Shown piece after piece: positions 1-6,256 of a DNA stretch of 9,319 nucleotides. The stretch's first letter is position 1. Every line of letters begins with the position of its first letter. The notes below the pieces were generated by a model. It ran no database searches. It saw only the letters and a list, made by a program, of their open reading frames with translations, and was not told the origin of the DNA. Origin of the DNA: an uncultured Akkermansia sp. (GTDB taxonomy: Bacteria > Verrucomicrobiota > Verrucomicrobiia > Verrucomicrobiales > Akkermansiaceae); NCBI GenBank assembly GCA_904501975.1, contig CAJGCZ010000061.1, positions 1 to 9,319 of the forward strand, in the 5' to 3' direction. The translations under genes and the position numbers were made by a program.

Positions 1-122
1 ACATTTCCCTCGGGGGTGCAGGCAAACACCATCACAGCCCCGGTTTGATTCACGCGCTCACAATACTCCCAATGGCCCTCACGAACCATATTGAGAAACT
101 TACCGGCATACAATGTTTCCAT
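1..122 (-). CDS. NUDIX hydrolase, N-terminal part (ADP-ribose pyrophosphatase-like), cut by window edge
   Basis: Reading the minus strand from the ATG at 120-122 gives 40 complete codons with no stop before the window ends. The peptide begins METLYAGKFLNMV and continues REGHWEYCERVNQTGAV. This matches the first strands of ADP-ribose pyrophosphatase-type NUDIX hydrolases (family pattern roughly ETVYEGKFLRLVREG-WEYVER-..-GAV), which hydrolyse nucleoside diphosphates linked to another group. The NUDIX box itself (GX5EX7REUXEEXGU) lies outside the window, so the catalytic part is not seen. An in-frame TGA lies upstream and no other start codon intervenes, which supports this start. There is no Shine-Dalgarno sequence; the start codon lies just beyond the U-tract of the ilvE terminator. 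The family call is fairly sure, the substrate is not. Confidence 0.7.
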   Translation of the reverse strand, partial: METLYAGKFLNMVREGHWEYCERVNQTGAVMVFACTPEGN

Positions 123-128
123 ATTCTG

Positions 129-171
129 AAAAAATGCGGCAGGAAAGGGATGCTTGCCTCACCTGCCGCAT
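129..171 (-). terminator. Rho-independent terminator of ilvE
   Basis: On the minus strand, ATGCGGCAGG (171-162) pairs perfectly with CCTGCCGCAT (143-134). The 18-base loop lies between them and a run of T follows (133-129). It begins 23 bases after the ilvE stop codon, as expected for its terminator. Its T run ends only 6 bases before the ATG of the next gene, the NUDIX hydrolase. Confidence 0.85.
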
Positions 172-194
172 ATAAATGATTGCATTATCTGAAC

Positions 195-1046
195 TTACTC
201 GCGAACCAGCGTGCGGAAGCGAGCAAGGATGCGGTTGGTAATCGGGCCGGCTTGGCCGGTACCAATGGTGCGACCATCCAACGATGTGGCAGCGATAACT
301 TCTGCAGCCGTACCCGTCAGGAAGCACTCATCTGCGCTCAACACATCAAAGCGGTTCATCACCTTCTCGATGCAGGGAATGCCTAACTCGGCGCAAATGT
401 CAAACACAGCGTGGCGGGTAATACCACCCAAGGCACCCTCTGTCAGGGGAGGCGTCATCACCACACCGTTGCGAATAATGAAGATATTATCACCCGTGCA
501 CTCAGCCACATTACCATGCTGATTAAGCATCAGAGCCTCACCGGCACCCTGCTGAACAGCCTCAATCTTAGCGGAAATACCGTTGAGGTAGTTAAGGCTC
601 TTCACCTGCGGGCACAAGATATCCGGATTGGGGCGGCGGAAAGAAGAGGTAATCATGCTAAGGCCCTTCTCATACATTTCTGCCGGGTAAAGGGCAATAT
701 TCTGCACAATAATAAACATGCTGGCCTTAGGGCAATTACGGGGATTGAGGCCCAAATCACCCTTACCGCGGGTGACAACCAAGCGAATGTAACCATCCTC
801 CATACCATTGGCGGCCACAGTCTCCTCAGTTGCAGCGCACACCTCCTCAAATGTCCACGGACAATCAATCATCAGGTAGCGCATGGAGTCAAAAAGGCGC
901 ACAATGTGCTCCTGCAAGCGGAACACCTTGCCGGAGTAGAAGCGAATCCCCTCGAATACGCCATCTCCGTACAAACAACCGTGATCAAAAACGGAAACCT
1001 TAGCTTCCTCTGAATCAACCAACTTGCCATCAAACCAGATTTTCAT
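195..1046 (-). CDS. ilvE: Branched-chain amino acid aminotransferase (class IV PLP enzyme)
   Basis: A 283-residue fold-type IV PLP aminotransferase of normal family length. It should transfer the amino group between glutamate and the 2-oxo acids of leucine, isoleucine and valine in the cytoplasm, the last step of their synthesis and the first of their breakdown. Visible motifs are YGDGVFEGIRFY (residues 26-37), RGKGDLGLNP (93-102, typical of bacterial and archaeal BCATs), the PLP lysine K149 in PQVKSLNYLN, and GEALMLN then VAECTGDNIF (about 169-189) with the conserved Glu at 182. GGITR (207-211) and GTAAEV (245-250) form the cofactor-phosphate region. D-amino acid aminotransferase and aminodeoxychorismate lyase share the fold, but the GDGVFEGIR signature favours BCAT. 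It has its own promoter and terminator and looks monocistronic. No Shine-Dalgarno sequence precedes the ATG. Confidence 0.92.
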   Translation of the reverse strand: MKIWFDGKLVDSEEAKVSVFDHGCLYGDGVFEGIRFYSGKVFRLQEHIVRLFDSMRYLMIDCPWTFEEVCAATEETVAANGMEDGYIRLVVTRGKGDLGLNPRNCPKASMFIIVQNIALYPAEMYEKGLSMITSSFRRPNPDILCPQVKSLNYLNGISAKIEAVQQGAGEALMLNQHGNVAECTGDNIFIIRNGVVMTPPLTEGALGGITRHAVFDICAELGIPCIEKVMNRFDVLSADECFLTGTAAEVIAATSLDGRTIGTGQAGPITNRILARFRTLVRE

Positions 1047-1077
1047 GGTAACTAAAAAATAAAAATTGAACGCGTGT

Positions 1078-1105
1078 ATTATACCCCCATTTTTTTACAT
1101 GTGAA
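1078..1105 (-). promoter_or_regulatory. Sigma-70-type promoter of ilvE
   Basis: On the minus strand, TTCACA (1105-1100, five of six matches to TTGACA) is followed after 16 bases by a perfect TATAAT (1083-1078). Transcription would start near 1071, giving a leader of about 25 bases. The spacer contains an A7 run and a G5 run. Confidence 0.7.
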
Positions 1106-1193
1106 GCAGAAAAATGCGCATGCACCATTTTTTAAGCATTTTCTGACATACATAACACTTGCGAACGCGGGTATAACATGGTAGCATGCCTGC

Positions 1194-1652
1194 ATGAACA
1201 CCTCTACACCCCTTACTGTTCTGCTTTGCCTTGCCACGGCAACGCTTAGCGCCGCCGATGAAACAACCATTTCCTTGGCTCCGGCTGCCACCCAAGCCAC
1301 CGAACTTGAGGAGTACACGGCCCCCCTCAGCGCCATGCTCAACGTCGTTAAGCAAATCAATGAGCAATTGGCTTCTGTTAAGGATGAAGACAGCGCAGAG
1401 TTGGCCGGTGAAGAAATTCAGGGTTTGCTGGGGGCTCTCAACACCCATGCAGAAACCTTCAGCCAACAGCCTGCACTCAAGCCCGAGCTTGAAGAGCAAT
1501 TTATGGCTTGGTGGGCTGAGCAAGAGTACATTATGGAAGAACTGGTTATGCACTGCGAGCGTTTGAAGAACGAAGACCCGGCATTCTTCGGCTCCCAAAC
1601 CCTCATTGCTGCCATCATCATGGTTGGCGGTGTGATGGGCGGTGCTCAATAA
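1194..1652 (+). CDS. Small predicted secreted protein of unknown function
   Basis: A 152-residue protein I do not recognise. Residues 1-20 (MNTSTPLTVLLCLATATLSA) look like a Sec signal peptide with possible cleavage near A20-A21, though the n-region has no Lys or Arg. The mature part is acidic, rich in Glu, Gln and Ala, and probably helical; residues 34-135 have amphipathic spacing. It ends in a hydrophobic, Gly-rich stretch (about 137-151, TLIAAIIMVGGVMGG) that could be a membrane anchor or a packing helix. An in-frame TAG at 1182-1184 excludes a longer start. TATAAC at 1172-1177 may be its -10 box, without a convincing -35 partner. It lies 18 bases upstream of rnc with no terminator between, so the two are probably cotranscribed. 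The long open frame on the opposite strand has no family resemblance and I consider it a shadow. Confidence 0.6.
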   Translation: MNTSTPLTVLLCLATATLSAADETTISLAPAATQATELEEYTAPLSAMLNVVKQINEQLASVKDEDSAELAGEEIQGLLGALNTHAETFSQQPALKPELEEQFMAWWAEQEYIMEELVMHCERLKNEDPAFFGSQTLIAAIIMVGGVMGGAQ

Positions 1653-1670
1653 CTTTTGATAAAGTACAGA

Positions 1671-2357
1671 ATGATGAACACGGACATCATTGAAGAAAGC
1701 TTAGGCTACAAGTTTACGGACATCGCTTGGCTAAAACAGGCGCTGACCCACCCGAGCTCCGACCAAAAGCGCAGTACCAACTTGGCATACGAGCGTTTGG
1801 AGTATTTGGGAGACGCTGTGCTGGAGCTTGTGGTGAGCCGTGAGCTGTTCTCTCTTTTCCCAAAGGTGGACGAGGGTGAATTAACAAAATTGCGTTCCGG
1901 CATTGTCAGCCGCAAACACTTGGCGGATTTGTGCAAAGAATTGGGCTGGTGCGAGCAGCTGGTAATGAGCCCACAGCTTATCAAGGCCGGCGGTAGAGAA
2001 TCTGTATCCACCATGGCCAACACCTTTGAGTCTGTCATCGGCGCCGTGATGATGGACTCCAACTACAACGCAGCCCGCAAAGTAGCTATGCGCTTGTTGG
2101 AGCACAGCCTGCAACACGCCAGTGAGTTTAAGGATGTAAATTACAAGGGTTCTCTGCTGGAAGTATTGCAAGCGGTAGACGGAACCGGGCCCATCTATGA
2201 TGTAAAGCCGGTAGACGAAGCACAGCCTGCCGGCCCCTTCGTGGCACGAGTGCTGTGGCACGACCGAGAAATAGGCTGCGCTACCGGGCAGAGCAAGCAC
2301 CGAGCCCAAGTGGCAGCTGCCCAAAAGGCGCTGGAAATGAAGCTTTGGGAATCATAA
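1671..2357 (+). CDS. rnc: Ribonuclease III
   Basis: A 228-residue bacterial RNase III, an endonuclease that cuts double-stranded RNA in rRNA maturation and mRNA turnover. The RNase III domain (about 5-150) carries QALTHPS (23-29) and the signature ERLEYLGDAVLEL (41-53) with the active-site residues E44 and D48. The second active-site segment is MANTFESVIGA (115-125): E120 is present, but the position of the usual Asp (D114 in E. coli) is N117. E44 and E120 are 76 residues apart, exactly as E41 and E117 in E. coli. The C-terminal dsRNA-binding domain (about 157-226) starts NYKGSLLEVLQ and ends GQSKHRAQVAAAQKAL. ATG at 1671 or 1674 is the likely start; an in-frame TTG at 1656 is possible but adds residues outside the family pattern. 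Its neighbour upstream is the small secreted protein, and a terminator follows. Confidence 0.93.
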   Translation: MMNTDIIEESLGYKFTDIAWLKQALTHPSSDQKRSTNLAYERLEYLGDAVLELVVSRELFSLFPKVDEGELTKLRSGIVSRKHLADLCKELGWCEQLVMSPQLIKAGGRESVSTMANTFESVIGAVMMDSNYNAARKVAMRLLEHSLQHASEFKDVNYKGSLLEVLQAVDGTGPIYDVKPVDEAQPAGPFVARVLWHDREIGCATGQSKHRAQVAAAQKALEMKLWES

Positions 2358-2389
2358 CACAGCGCATTCCCCCACGTCTTTTCTCAACA

Positions 2390-2425
2390 AAAACGGGCAG
2401 ATGAGCTTGACGCCCTGCCCGTTTT
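2390..2425 (+). terminator. Rho-independent terminator after rnc
   Basis: AAAACGGGCAG (2390-2400) pairs perfectly with CTGCCCGTTTT (2415-2425) around a 14-base loop. The four Ts belong to the stem, so the free U-tract is short. The A/T flanks would also let it work on the other strand. It lies 33 bases after the rnc stop codon and ends 16 bases before the lipoprotein start. Confidence 0.75.
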
Positions 2426-2435
2426 AGTGTAGTCT
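2407..2435 (+). promoter_or_regulatory. Possible promoter of the lipoprotein gene, inside the terminator
   Basis: TTGACG (2407-2412, five of six matches) in the terminator loop is followed after 17 bases by TAGTCT (2430-2435), which keeps only the T1, A2 and T6 positions of the -10 consensus. If used, transcription would start at or next to the ATG at 2442, giving a nearly leaderless mRNA. This is a weak call: the -10 box is poor, but no better candidate exists downstream of the terminator. Confidence 0.3.
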
Positions 2436-2441
2436 CAAATC

Positions 2442-3044
2442 ATGATAAAAATTGTACCGACAGCGCTTTTGACCGTTTCTTTGCTGTGTGTTGGTTGCCA
2501 GCAGCATCGACACCACGGTAGCGATGATTCCGACACACCGGAGGAAAAAGTTCTTCCTCCCTTACATTTAGGCGCCGTACACCAGGTATACCCCGAGCAA
2601 GGTTTTGCGCTACTGCGCATTATCGGCCCCTTACCCGGCCCCGGAACCATCTTAATTTCCCACCCGGCGGATGGCTCTAATACCCGCATCGGCAACTTGG
2701 TTGTCACCGCAGACCAACCCTCCCGCAACAGAATTATCGTAGCTCAAATCCGCTCCGGCTCCATCGTTAAGGGCGACCGCGTTTTCATGTACAGAAACAT
2801 TGCTCAGCCCGAGGAGAAAACGGAAGAAGAAACCGTACCGGAGGAAACCTCCTTGCCGCAGGAAAGCACCACCCCGGTAGAAAGCACCCCGGTTATCCCC
2901 ACAGCCCCGCAAACAATTCTACCGGAAGAGCCGCAGGAACCGGAGGAAACGCCTGAACCCACTAAGCCCTCCACACCGGCCATACCGGAGGATACCCCGG
3001 AGCACATTTTTGACATTCCGGATAATTTCGACGACTGGGATTAA
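2442..3044 (+). CDS. Predicted lipoprotein with a beta-strand domain and an acidic Pro/Glu/Thr-rich tail
   Basis: A 200-residue protein of unknown function. Residues 1-18 form a signal peptide ending LLCVG, followed by C19, so lipidation at C19 is likely; the -3 residue is Cys, slightly off the usual lipobox. After a short His/Asp-rich linker, residues about 41-114 look like a small beta-barrel (LGAVHQVYPEQGFALLRI, GTILISH, GNLVVTA, IVAQIRSGSIVKGDRVFMY). This resembles small SH3-like or FlgT-C-like barrels in envelope proteins; that is a pattern resemblance only. Residues about 117-186 are low-complexity Pro, Glu and Thr, probably an unstructured spacer, and the end IPDNFDDWD is acidic. It is followed 23 bases later by the FAH-family gene without a terminator, so the two are probably cotranscribed. 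Confidence 0.65.
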   Translation: MIKIVPTALLTVSLLCVGCQQHRHHGSDDSDTPEEKVLPPLHLGAVHQVYPEQGFALLRIIGPLPGPGTILISHPADGSNTRIGNLVVTADQPSRNRIIVAQIRSGSIVKGDRVFMYRNIAQPEEKTEEETVPEETSLPQESTTPVESTPVIPTAPQTILPEEPQEPEETPEPTKPSTPAIPEDTPEHIFDIPDNFDDWD

Positions 3045-3067
3045 TTTTACTGATTATTTTCACCACC

Positions 3068-3937
3068 ATGAGACTCAAATACTACGTTGATGAAGACGGA
3101 GAAAGCGTCATCGGTCTTTGGATACCGAAGCGCAAGCAATTCATTGATGTGACCGGCCAGGACGACCAAATATGGGCAGCCCTGCAACCGGATGGCAAGA
3201 AGCTGCGCAAGGAAATTGAAACATGGATTTCCAAGGGCGCACCGGAAGGCGTTGTGGTTGATACAGAAGGCTTGGCAGAATCCAGCGCCCTGCACGTGCA
3301 GCCCTGCACCATTGCCTGCCTCGGCAAATGCTATGCAGAGCATGCCAAGGAATTCAGCGGAGAAGAGCTCAGCGAGCCTGCCCTCTTCCTTAAATCCACC
3401 TCAGCCATCAGCTCTGATCTCTCCTATGTGCTCAACCCCACCGGGGCAGAAAAGCTGGATTATGAGGTAGAGCTCGCCGTGGTGGTGGGCGACACCCTGC
3501 ACCGCGCCACCCCGGCAGAGGCACGACGCGCCATAGTGGGCTACACCCTCATGTGCGACTACAGCGAGCGCTCTTACCAACTGGAGCACGGCGGCCAATG
3601 GACCAAAGGCAAAAGTTACGATACCTTTGCTCCCTTCGGCCCCATCTTTGTGTCTAAAGATGAAATCCCCAACCCTGATGCCCTCACCCTGCAATTAAAG
3701 GTAAACGGAGAGTTGCGCCAAAACGCCAGTACAGCACAACTGATTATGCCTGTGGCAGATTTAGTGGCCTATGTATCGCAATTCATCACCTTAAACCCGG
3801 GCGATGTTGTCTCCACCGGCACTCCCGGCGGCGTTGGCATGGGAATGAATCCCCCGCAATACCTCAAGCCCGGCGATGTGGTGGAATTCGGCTGCGATGC
3901 CATCGGATGGGTGCGTCAAACGGTAGAAGCTGAATAA
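3068..3937 (+). CDS. Fumarylacetoacetate hydrolase (FAH) family enzyme
   Basis: A 289-residue cytoplasmic enzyme of the FAH superfamily, metal-dependent enzymes that cleave or isomerise C-C bonds of 2-oxo or 2,4-dioxo acids (fumarylpyruvate hydrolase, HpaG-type isomerase, acylpyruvase). The N-terminal 80 residues are the usual variable lid domain. The catalytic domain shows CLGKCYAEHAKE (84-95, with the His-Glu pair H92 and E95), PALFLKSTSAI (104-114), metal ligands E133 and E135 in DYEVELAVVVG, and D164 in MCDYSERSYQ. GQWTKGKSYDTFAPFGP (176-192) and STGTPGGVGMG (249-259) complete the site, so all expected active-site parts are present. The substrate cannot be read from sequence and no catabolic cluster surrounds it. 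It probably shares a transcript with the lipoprotein, an odd pairing. No Shine-Dalgarno sequence is visible. Confidence 0.88.
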   Translation: MRLKYYVDEDGESVIGLWIPKRKQFIDVTGQDDQIWAALQPDGKKLRKEIETWISKGAPEGVVVDTEGLAESSALHVQPCTIACLGKCYAEHAKEFSGEELSEPALFLKSTSAISSDLSYVLNPTGAEKLDYEVELAVVVGDTLHRATPAEARRAIVGYTLMCDYSERSYQLEHGGQWTKGKSYDTFAPFGPIFVSKDEIPNPDALTLQLKVNGELRQNASTAQLIMPVADLVAYVSQFITLNPGDVVSTGTPGGVGMGMNPPQYLKPGDVVEFGCDAIGWVRQTVEAE

Positions 3938-3952
3938 ATTCGACGAAAAAGA

Positions 3953-3980
3953 TTGCATTCAAATACAAACGTGCTAGAAT
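3953..3980 (+). promoter_or_regulatory. Promoter with extended -10 upstream of the epimerase
   Basis: TAGAAT (3975-3980, five of six matches to TATAAT) is preceded by TGC (3972-3974), an extended -10 motif. A weak -35, TTGCAT (3953-3958), lies 16 bases upstream. Transcription would start near 3987, leaving a leader of about 57 bases. The leader holds a small 5-base-pair hairpin (CGAAT 3995-3999 with ATTCG 4006-4010) and a T7 run. Confidence 0.55.
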
Positions 3981-4043
3981 GACAGTGTAAAAAACGAATC
4001 AAGCTATTCGACTGCATCCATTTTTTTCACATACCTTACAGCC

Positions 4044-5078
4044 ATGAAAATTCTCGTCACAGGTGCCGCCGGCTTCATCGGATACCATACCGTCAACCGT
4101 CTCTTAGGAGAGGGGCATGAGGTAGTGGGCATCGATAACCTCTGCGAACCCGAAACACACACTCTCAAGTTTGCGCGTCTTTCCCTCTTGGGTATTGATG
4201 TTAATAACTGGAAGCCCGAAGCACCCATGCGCAGCAATACGGGCGCTTTCGAGTTTATCCTTATGGATATTCTTGACCGTGAGGCAGTCGTGAACCTTTG
4301 CAAACAAAAGAGCTTCGATTGCATCATTCACTTAGCAGCCCTTGCCGGCACCAAGCCCTCGCTGGAGTCGCCCATGGAGTTCTTTGATGTCAATACCTCC
4401 GGCACCCAAAACATGCTTGAGGCCGCCAGAGCCTCCCGCGTGCGCCACTTCTTCTTCTCCTCCAGCTATGTGGTACACGGCTCCCGTGCTCAATCCCCGC
4501 TCAAAGAGAATGACGACGTGGACACCCCGATGAGCATGTATGCTGCTTCTAAGCGCAGCGCTGAGCTTTTGTGCTACTCCTACGCCAGTGCGTACAAAAT
4601 CCCCGTAACAGTGTTCCGCTTCTTCACGGCCTACGGCCAGTGGGGACGCCCGGCTTCCAAGCCCATGAAGATTGCCCAAGCCATTGCAGATGGCACCCCC
4701 ATCACACTGCTGAATGACGGGCACTTGGTGCGCGACTTCACCTATGTGGATGATGTTGTGGACGGTATTATCATGGCTTTGGCTACCCCGCCCTCAGGAG
4801 TGCACCACGCCCCGTATGCCCTGTACAACGTAGGCCGCTCTAAGCCTGTTCCCATCCTCTCCTTTATTCAGGCAATGGAGGTATCTATGGGTAAGCAAGC
4901 TATCATCGAGCGCGATCCTGCATCCCCGCTCACCAAGGGTGAGAGCGTTGAAATGTATGCCGATACCGGCAAACTGGAAAACGAACTTGCCTACTCTCCC
5001 GTATGGGATTATGAAGAGGCCGCACCTATGTTCGGCCGCTGGTTTATCGAAAATTATAACGTCACCTTTAACATGTAA
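4044..5078 (+). CDS. NAD-dependent nucleotide-sugar epimerase, UDP-glucuronate 4-epimerase type
   Basis: A 344-residue extended short-chain dehydrogenase/reductase of the GalE/CapI group. The Rossmann motif TGAAGFIG (6-13) binds NAD, and D31 in GIDNLC fits NAD over NADP. The catalytic triad is S141 (FSSSYVVHG, where the family usually has VYG), Y166 and K170 (MYAASK). RFFTAYGQWGRP (192-203) is the hallmark of uronate epimerases, which make UDP-galacturonate from UDP-glucuronate, and DFTYVDDVVDG (231-241) is also conserved. The sequence after WGRP (ASKPMKIAQAI) differs from the usual DMAL-type continuation, so the exact sugar is not certain. The product would feed polysaccharide or lipopolysaccharide synthesis, though no glycosyltransferases are in the window. 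It has its own promoter and is followed 59 bases later by pyrD, with a strong hairpin but no U-tract between. Confidence 0.85.
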   Translation: MKILVTGAAGFIGYHTVNRLLGEGHEVVGIDNLCEPETHTLKFARLSLLGIDVNNWKPEAPMRSNTGAFEFILMDILDREAVVNLCKQKSFDCIIHLAALAGTKPSLESPMEFFDVNTSGTQNMLEAARASRVRHFFFSSSYVVHGSRAQSPLKENDDVDTPMSMYAASKRSAELLCYSYASAYKIPVTVFRFFTAYGQWGRPASKPMKIAQAIADGTPITLLNDGHLVRDFTYVDDVVDGIIMALATPPSGVHHAPYALYNVGRSKPVPILSFIQAMEVSMGKQAIIERDPASPLTKGESVEMYADTGKLENELAYSPVWDYEEAAPMFGRWFIENYNVTFNM

Positions 5079-5085
5079 CCAATTT

Positions 5086-5128
5086 GTGCGCAGCAATGTA
5101 GCGACACGGGTCGCTGCTTGCTGCGCAC
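5086..5128 (+). promoter_or_regulatory. Long GC-rich hairpin just upstream of the pyrD start codon
   Basis: GTGCGCAGCAA (5086-5096) pairs perfectly with TTGCTGCGCAC (5118-5128), and inside it AGCGAC (5100-5105) pairs with GTCGCT (5110-5115) around an ACGG loop. The only interruption is a TGT/GC internal loop, so 17 base pairs form. No T run follows on either strand, so it is not an ordinary intrinsic terminator. It ends 9 bases before the GTG start of pyrD, where it could influence translation initiation or mRNA stability. Confidence 0.7.
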
Positions 5129-5137
5129 CTCTCTGCT

Positions 5138-6181
5138 GTGTCCCCGATATTATATCACCTCGCCAAAAGTATCCTCTTCCGCTTCAACCCGGAAACCGCG
5201 CACGAAATGACTCTTGCCGGGCTCCGCATGGCGGAAAAGCTCCGTCTTCTCTCTCTTGTTGCCCCTTCTAAGGTGGACGACCCCGTAACGGTTATGGGAT
5301 TGAAGTTCCCGAACCGTGTAGGTCTTGCCGCCGGTATGGACAAACAAGCCAACACCGTGGCTGCGTTCGGTAGGCTCGGCTTCGGCTTTGTAGAGGTCGG
5401 CACCCTCACCCCGCGCCCGCAACCCGGTAACCCCAAGCCCCGTTGTTTCCGCTGCATCCCGCAGCAGGCTATCATTAACCACATGGGTATCAACAACCCG
5501 GGTATCGACCAAGGTGTAGAGAATATTCGCGAGACCAAACGATTTAACGGCGTTCTTGGCGTCAATATCAGTAAAAACAAGGTAACACCGAACGAGGAAG
5601 CCAGCGTAGACTACCTTGCCTGCATGCGCGCCGCTTGGGACGTTGCAGACTACATTGCCATCAACTTCTCCTGCCCCAATGTACCCAACCTTTGCAACCT
5701 GGCAAAGGCTGCGCCTGCCGCAGAGTTGCTGGCATTGCTGAAGAGCGAACAAACAAACCTCTCTAACGATACCGGTCGCTACGTGCCCATCGTCATGAAG
5801 GTTTCCCCGGATATGGACGAGACTCAAATTGCTGAGCTCTCCCGAGTGTTCTTGGATAGCCAGCTGGATGGCCTCATCTGCACCAATACCACCACAACTC
5901 GTATCGGGGTGGAAAACCACCCTGCCGCCGCCCAAAGCGGAGGTATGTCCGGCAAGCCCCTGTACGACCGCGCTAACGAAACACTGGAGGCCTTTGCCAA
6001 GGAGCTCAAGGGCGCCATCCCCATCATTGGCGTTGGCGGTATCACCACCGCCGAAGACGCCGTAAAGAAGATTCAGCTCGGTGCATCCCTTGTGCAACTT
6101 TACAGCGGCTTCATCTACAAGGGGCCGAACCTGATTCGCGATTGCGCTAAAGCCATCAAGGAGCAGTGCCCCATTAAGTAA
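5138..6181 (+). CDS. pyrD: Dihydroorotate dehydrogenase, class 2 (quinone-type) by overall sequence
   Basis: A 347-residue FMN enzyme that oxidises dihydroorotate to orotate in pyrimidine synthesis. It is class 2 by overall form: an N-terminal helical extension (about 3-45, with FNPETAHEMT at 16-25) that docks on the membrane and admits quinone. This is followed by FPNRVGLAAGMDK (57-69), EVGTLTPRPQPGNPKPR (86-102), GVNISKNK (141-148), CTNTT (248-252), GGMSGKPL (268-275) and IIGVGGI with LVQLYSGFIYKGP (296-302, 318-330). The catalytic-loop segment reads NFSCPNVP (176-183): the catalytic position holds Cys179, codon TGC at 5672-5674, where class 2 enzymes have Ser (S175 in E. coli). Cys is the class 1 base. 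The start is GTG at 5138; an in-frame TAG lies at 5099-5101 and no ATG comes in time. A terminator follows. Confidence 0.93.
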   Translation: MSPILYHLAKSILFRFNPETAHEMTLAGLRMAEKLRLLSLVAPSKVDDPVTVMGLKFPNRVGLAAGMDKQANTVAAFGRLGFGFVEVGTLTPRPQPGNPKPRCFRCIPQQAIINHMGINNPGIDQGVENIRETKRFNGVLGVNISKNKVTPNEEASVDYLACMRAAWDVADYIAINFSCPNVPNLCNLAKAAPAAELLALLKSEQTNLSNDTGRYVPIVMKVSPDMDETQIAELSRVFLDSQLDGLICTNTTTTRIGVENHPAAAQSGGMSGKPLYDRANETLEAFAKELKGAIPIIGVGGITTAEDAVKKIQLGASLVQLYSGFIYKGPNLIRDCAKAIKEQCPIK

Positions 6182-6203
6182 TCCTGCTACAACACTTTAT
6201 ACC

Positions 6204-6237
6204 AAACGGCGGTTCTTTTACAAGAGCCGCCGTTTTT
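6204..6237 (+). terminator. Rho-independent terminator after pyrD
   Basis: AAACGGCGGTTCTT (6204-6217) pairs with AAGAGCCGCCGTTT (6222-6235) over 14 base pairs, one of them G-U, with a TTAC loop and a T5 run at 6233-6237. It lies between the convergent ends of pyrD and the minus-strand hydrolase. Read from the minus strand the T run is only three bases, so it mainly serves pyrD. Confidence 0.9.
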
Positions 6238-6256
6238 GCTTATGAATGAGTGAAGC

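Noticed and set aside
1110..1133. Hairpin AAAAATG...CATTTTT in the ilvE upstream region as an operator or terminator
   Set aside because: Seven A/T-rich base pairs around a nine-base loop is weak, and it does not follow any gene end; chance in A/T-rich intergenic DNA is likely.
1095..1649. A 184-codon minus-strand frame opposite the small secreted protein
   Set aside because: It would run into the ilvE promoter, has no recognisable motif, and the plus strand offers a signal peptide and an operon-like position before rnc.
1656..1670. TTG at 1656 as the start of rnc
   Set aside because: It adds residues outside the usual RNase III N-terminus, and two ATG codons follow at 1671 and 1674; not excluded but less likely.
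5086..5128. The hairpin before pyrD as a rho-independent terminator of the epimerase gene
   Set aside because: No T run follows it on either strand, and CTCTCTGCT leads straight into the pyrD start codon.
5150..6097. A 315-codon open frame on the minus strand opposite pyrD
   Set aside because: It lies entirely within a gene with clear family motifs and its own translation shows no domain pattern; it is a shadow of pyrD codon use.
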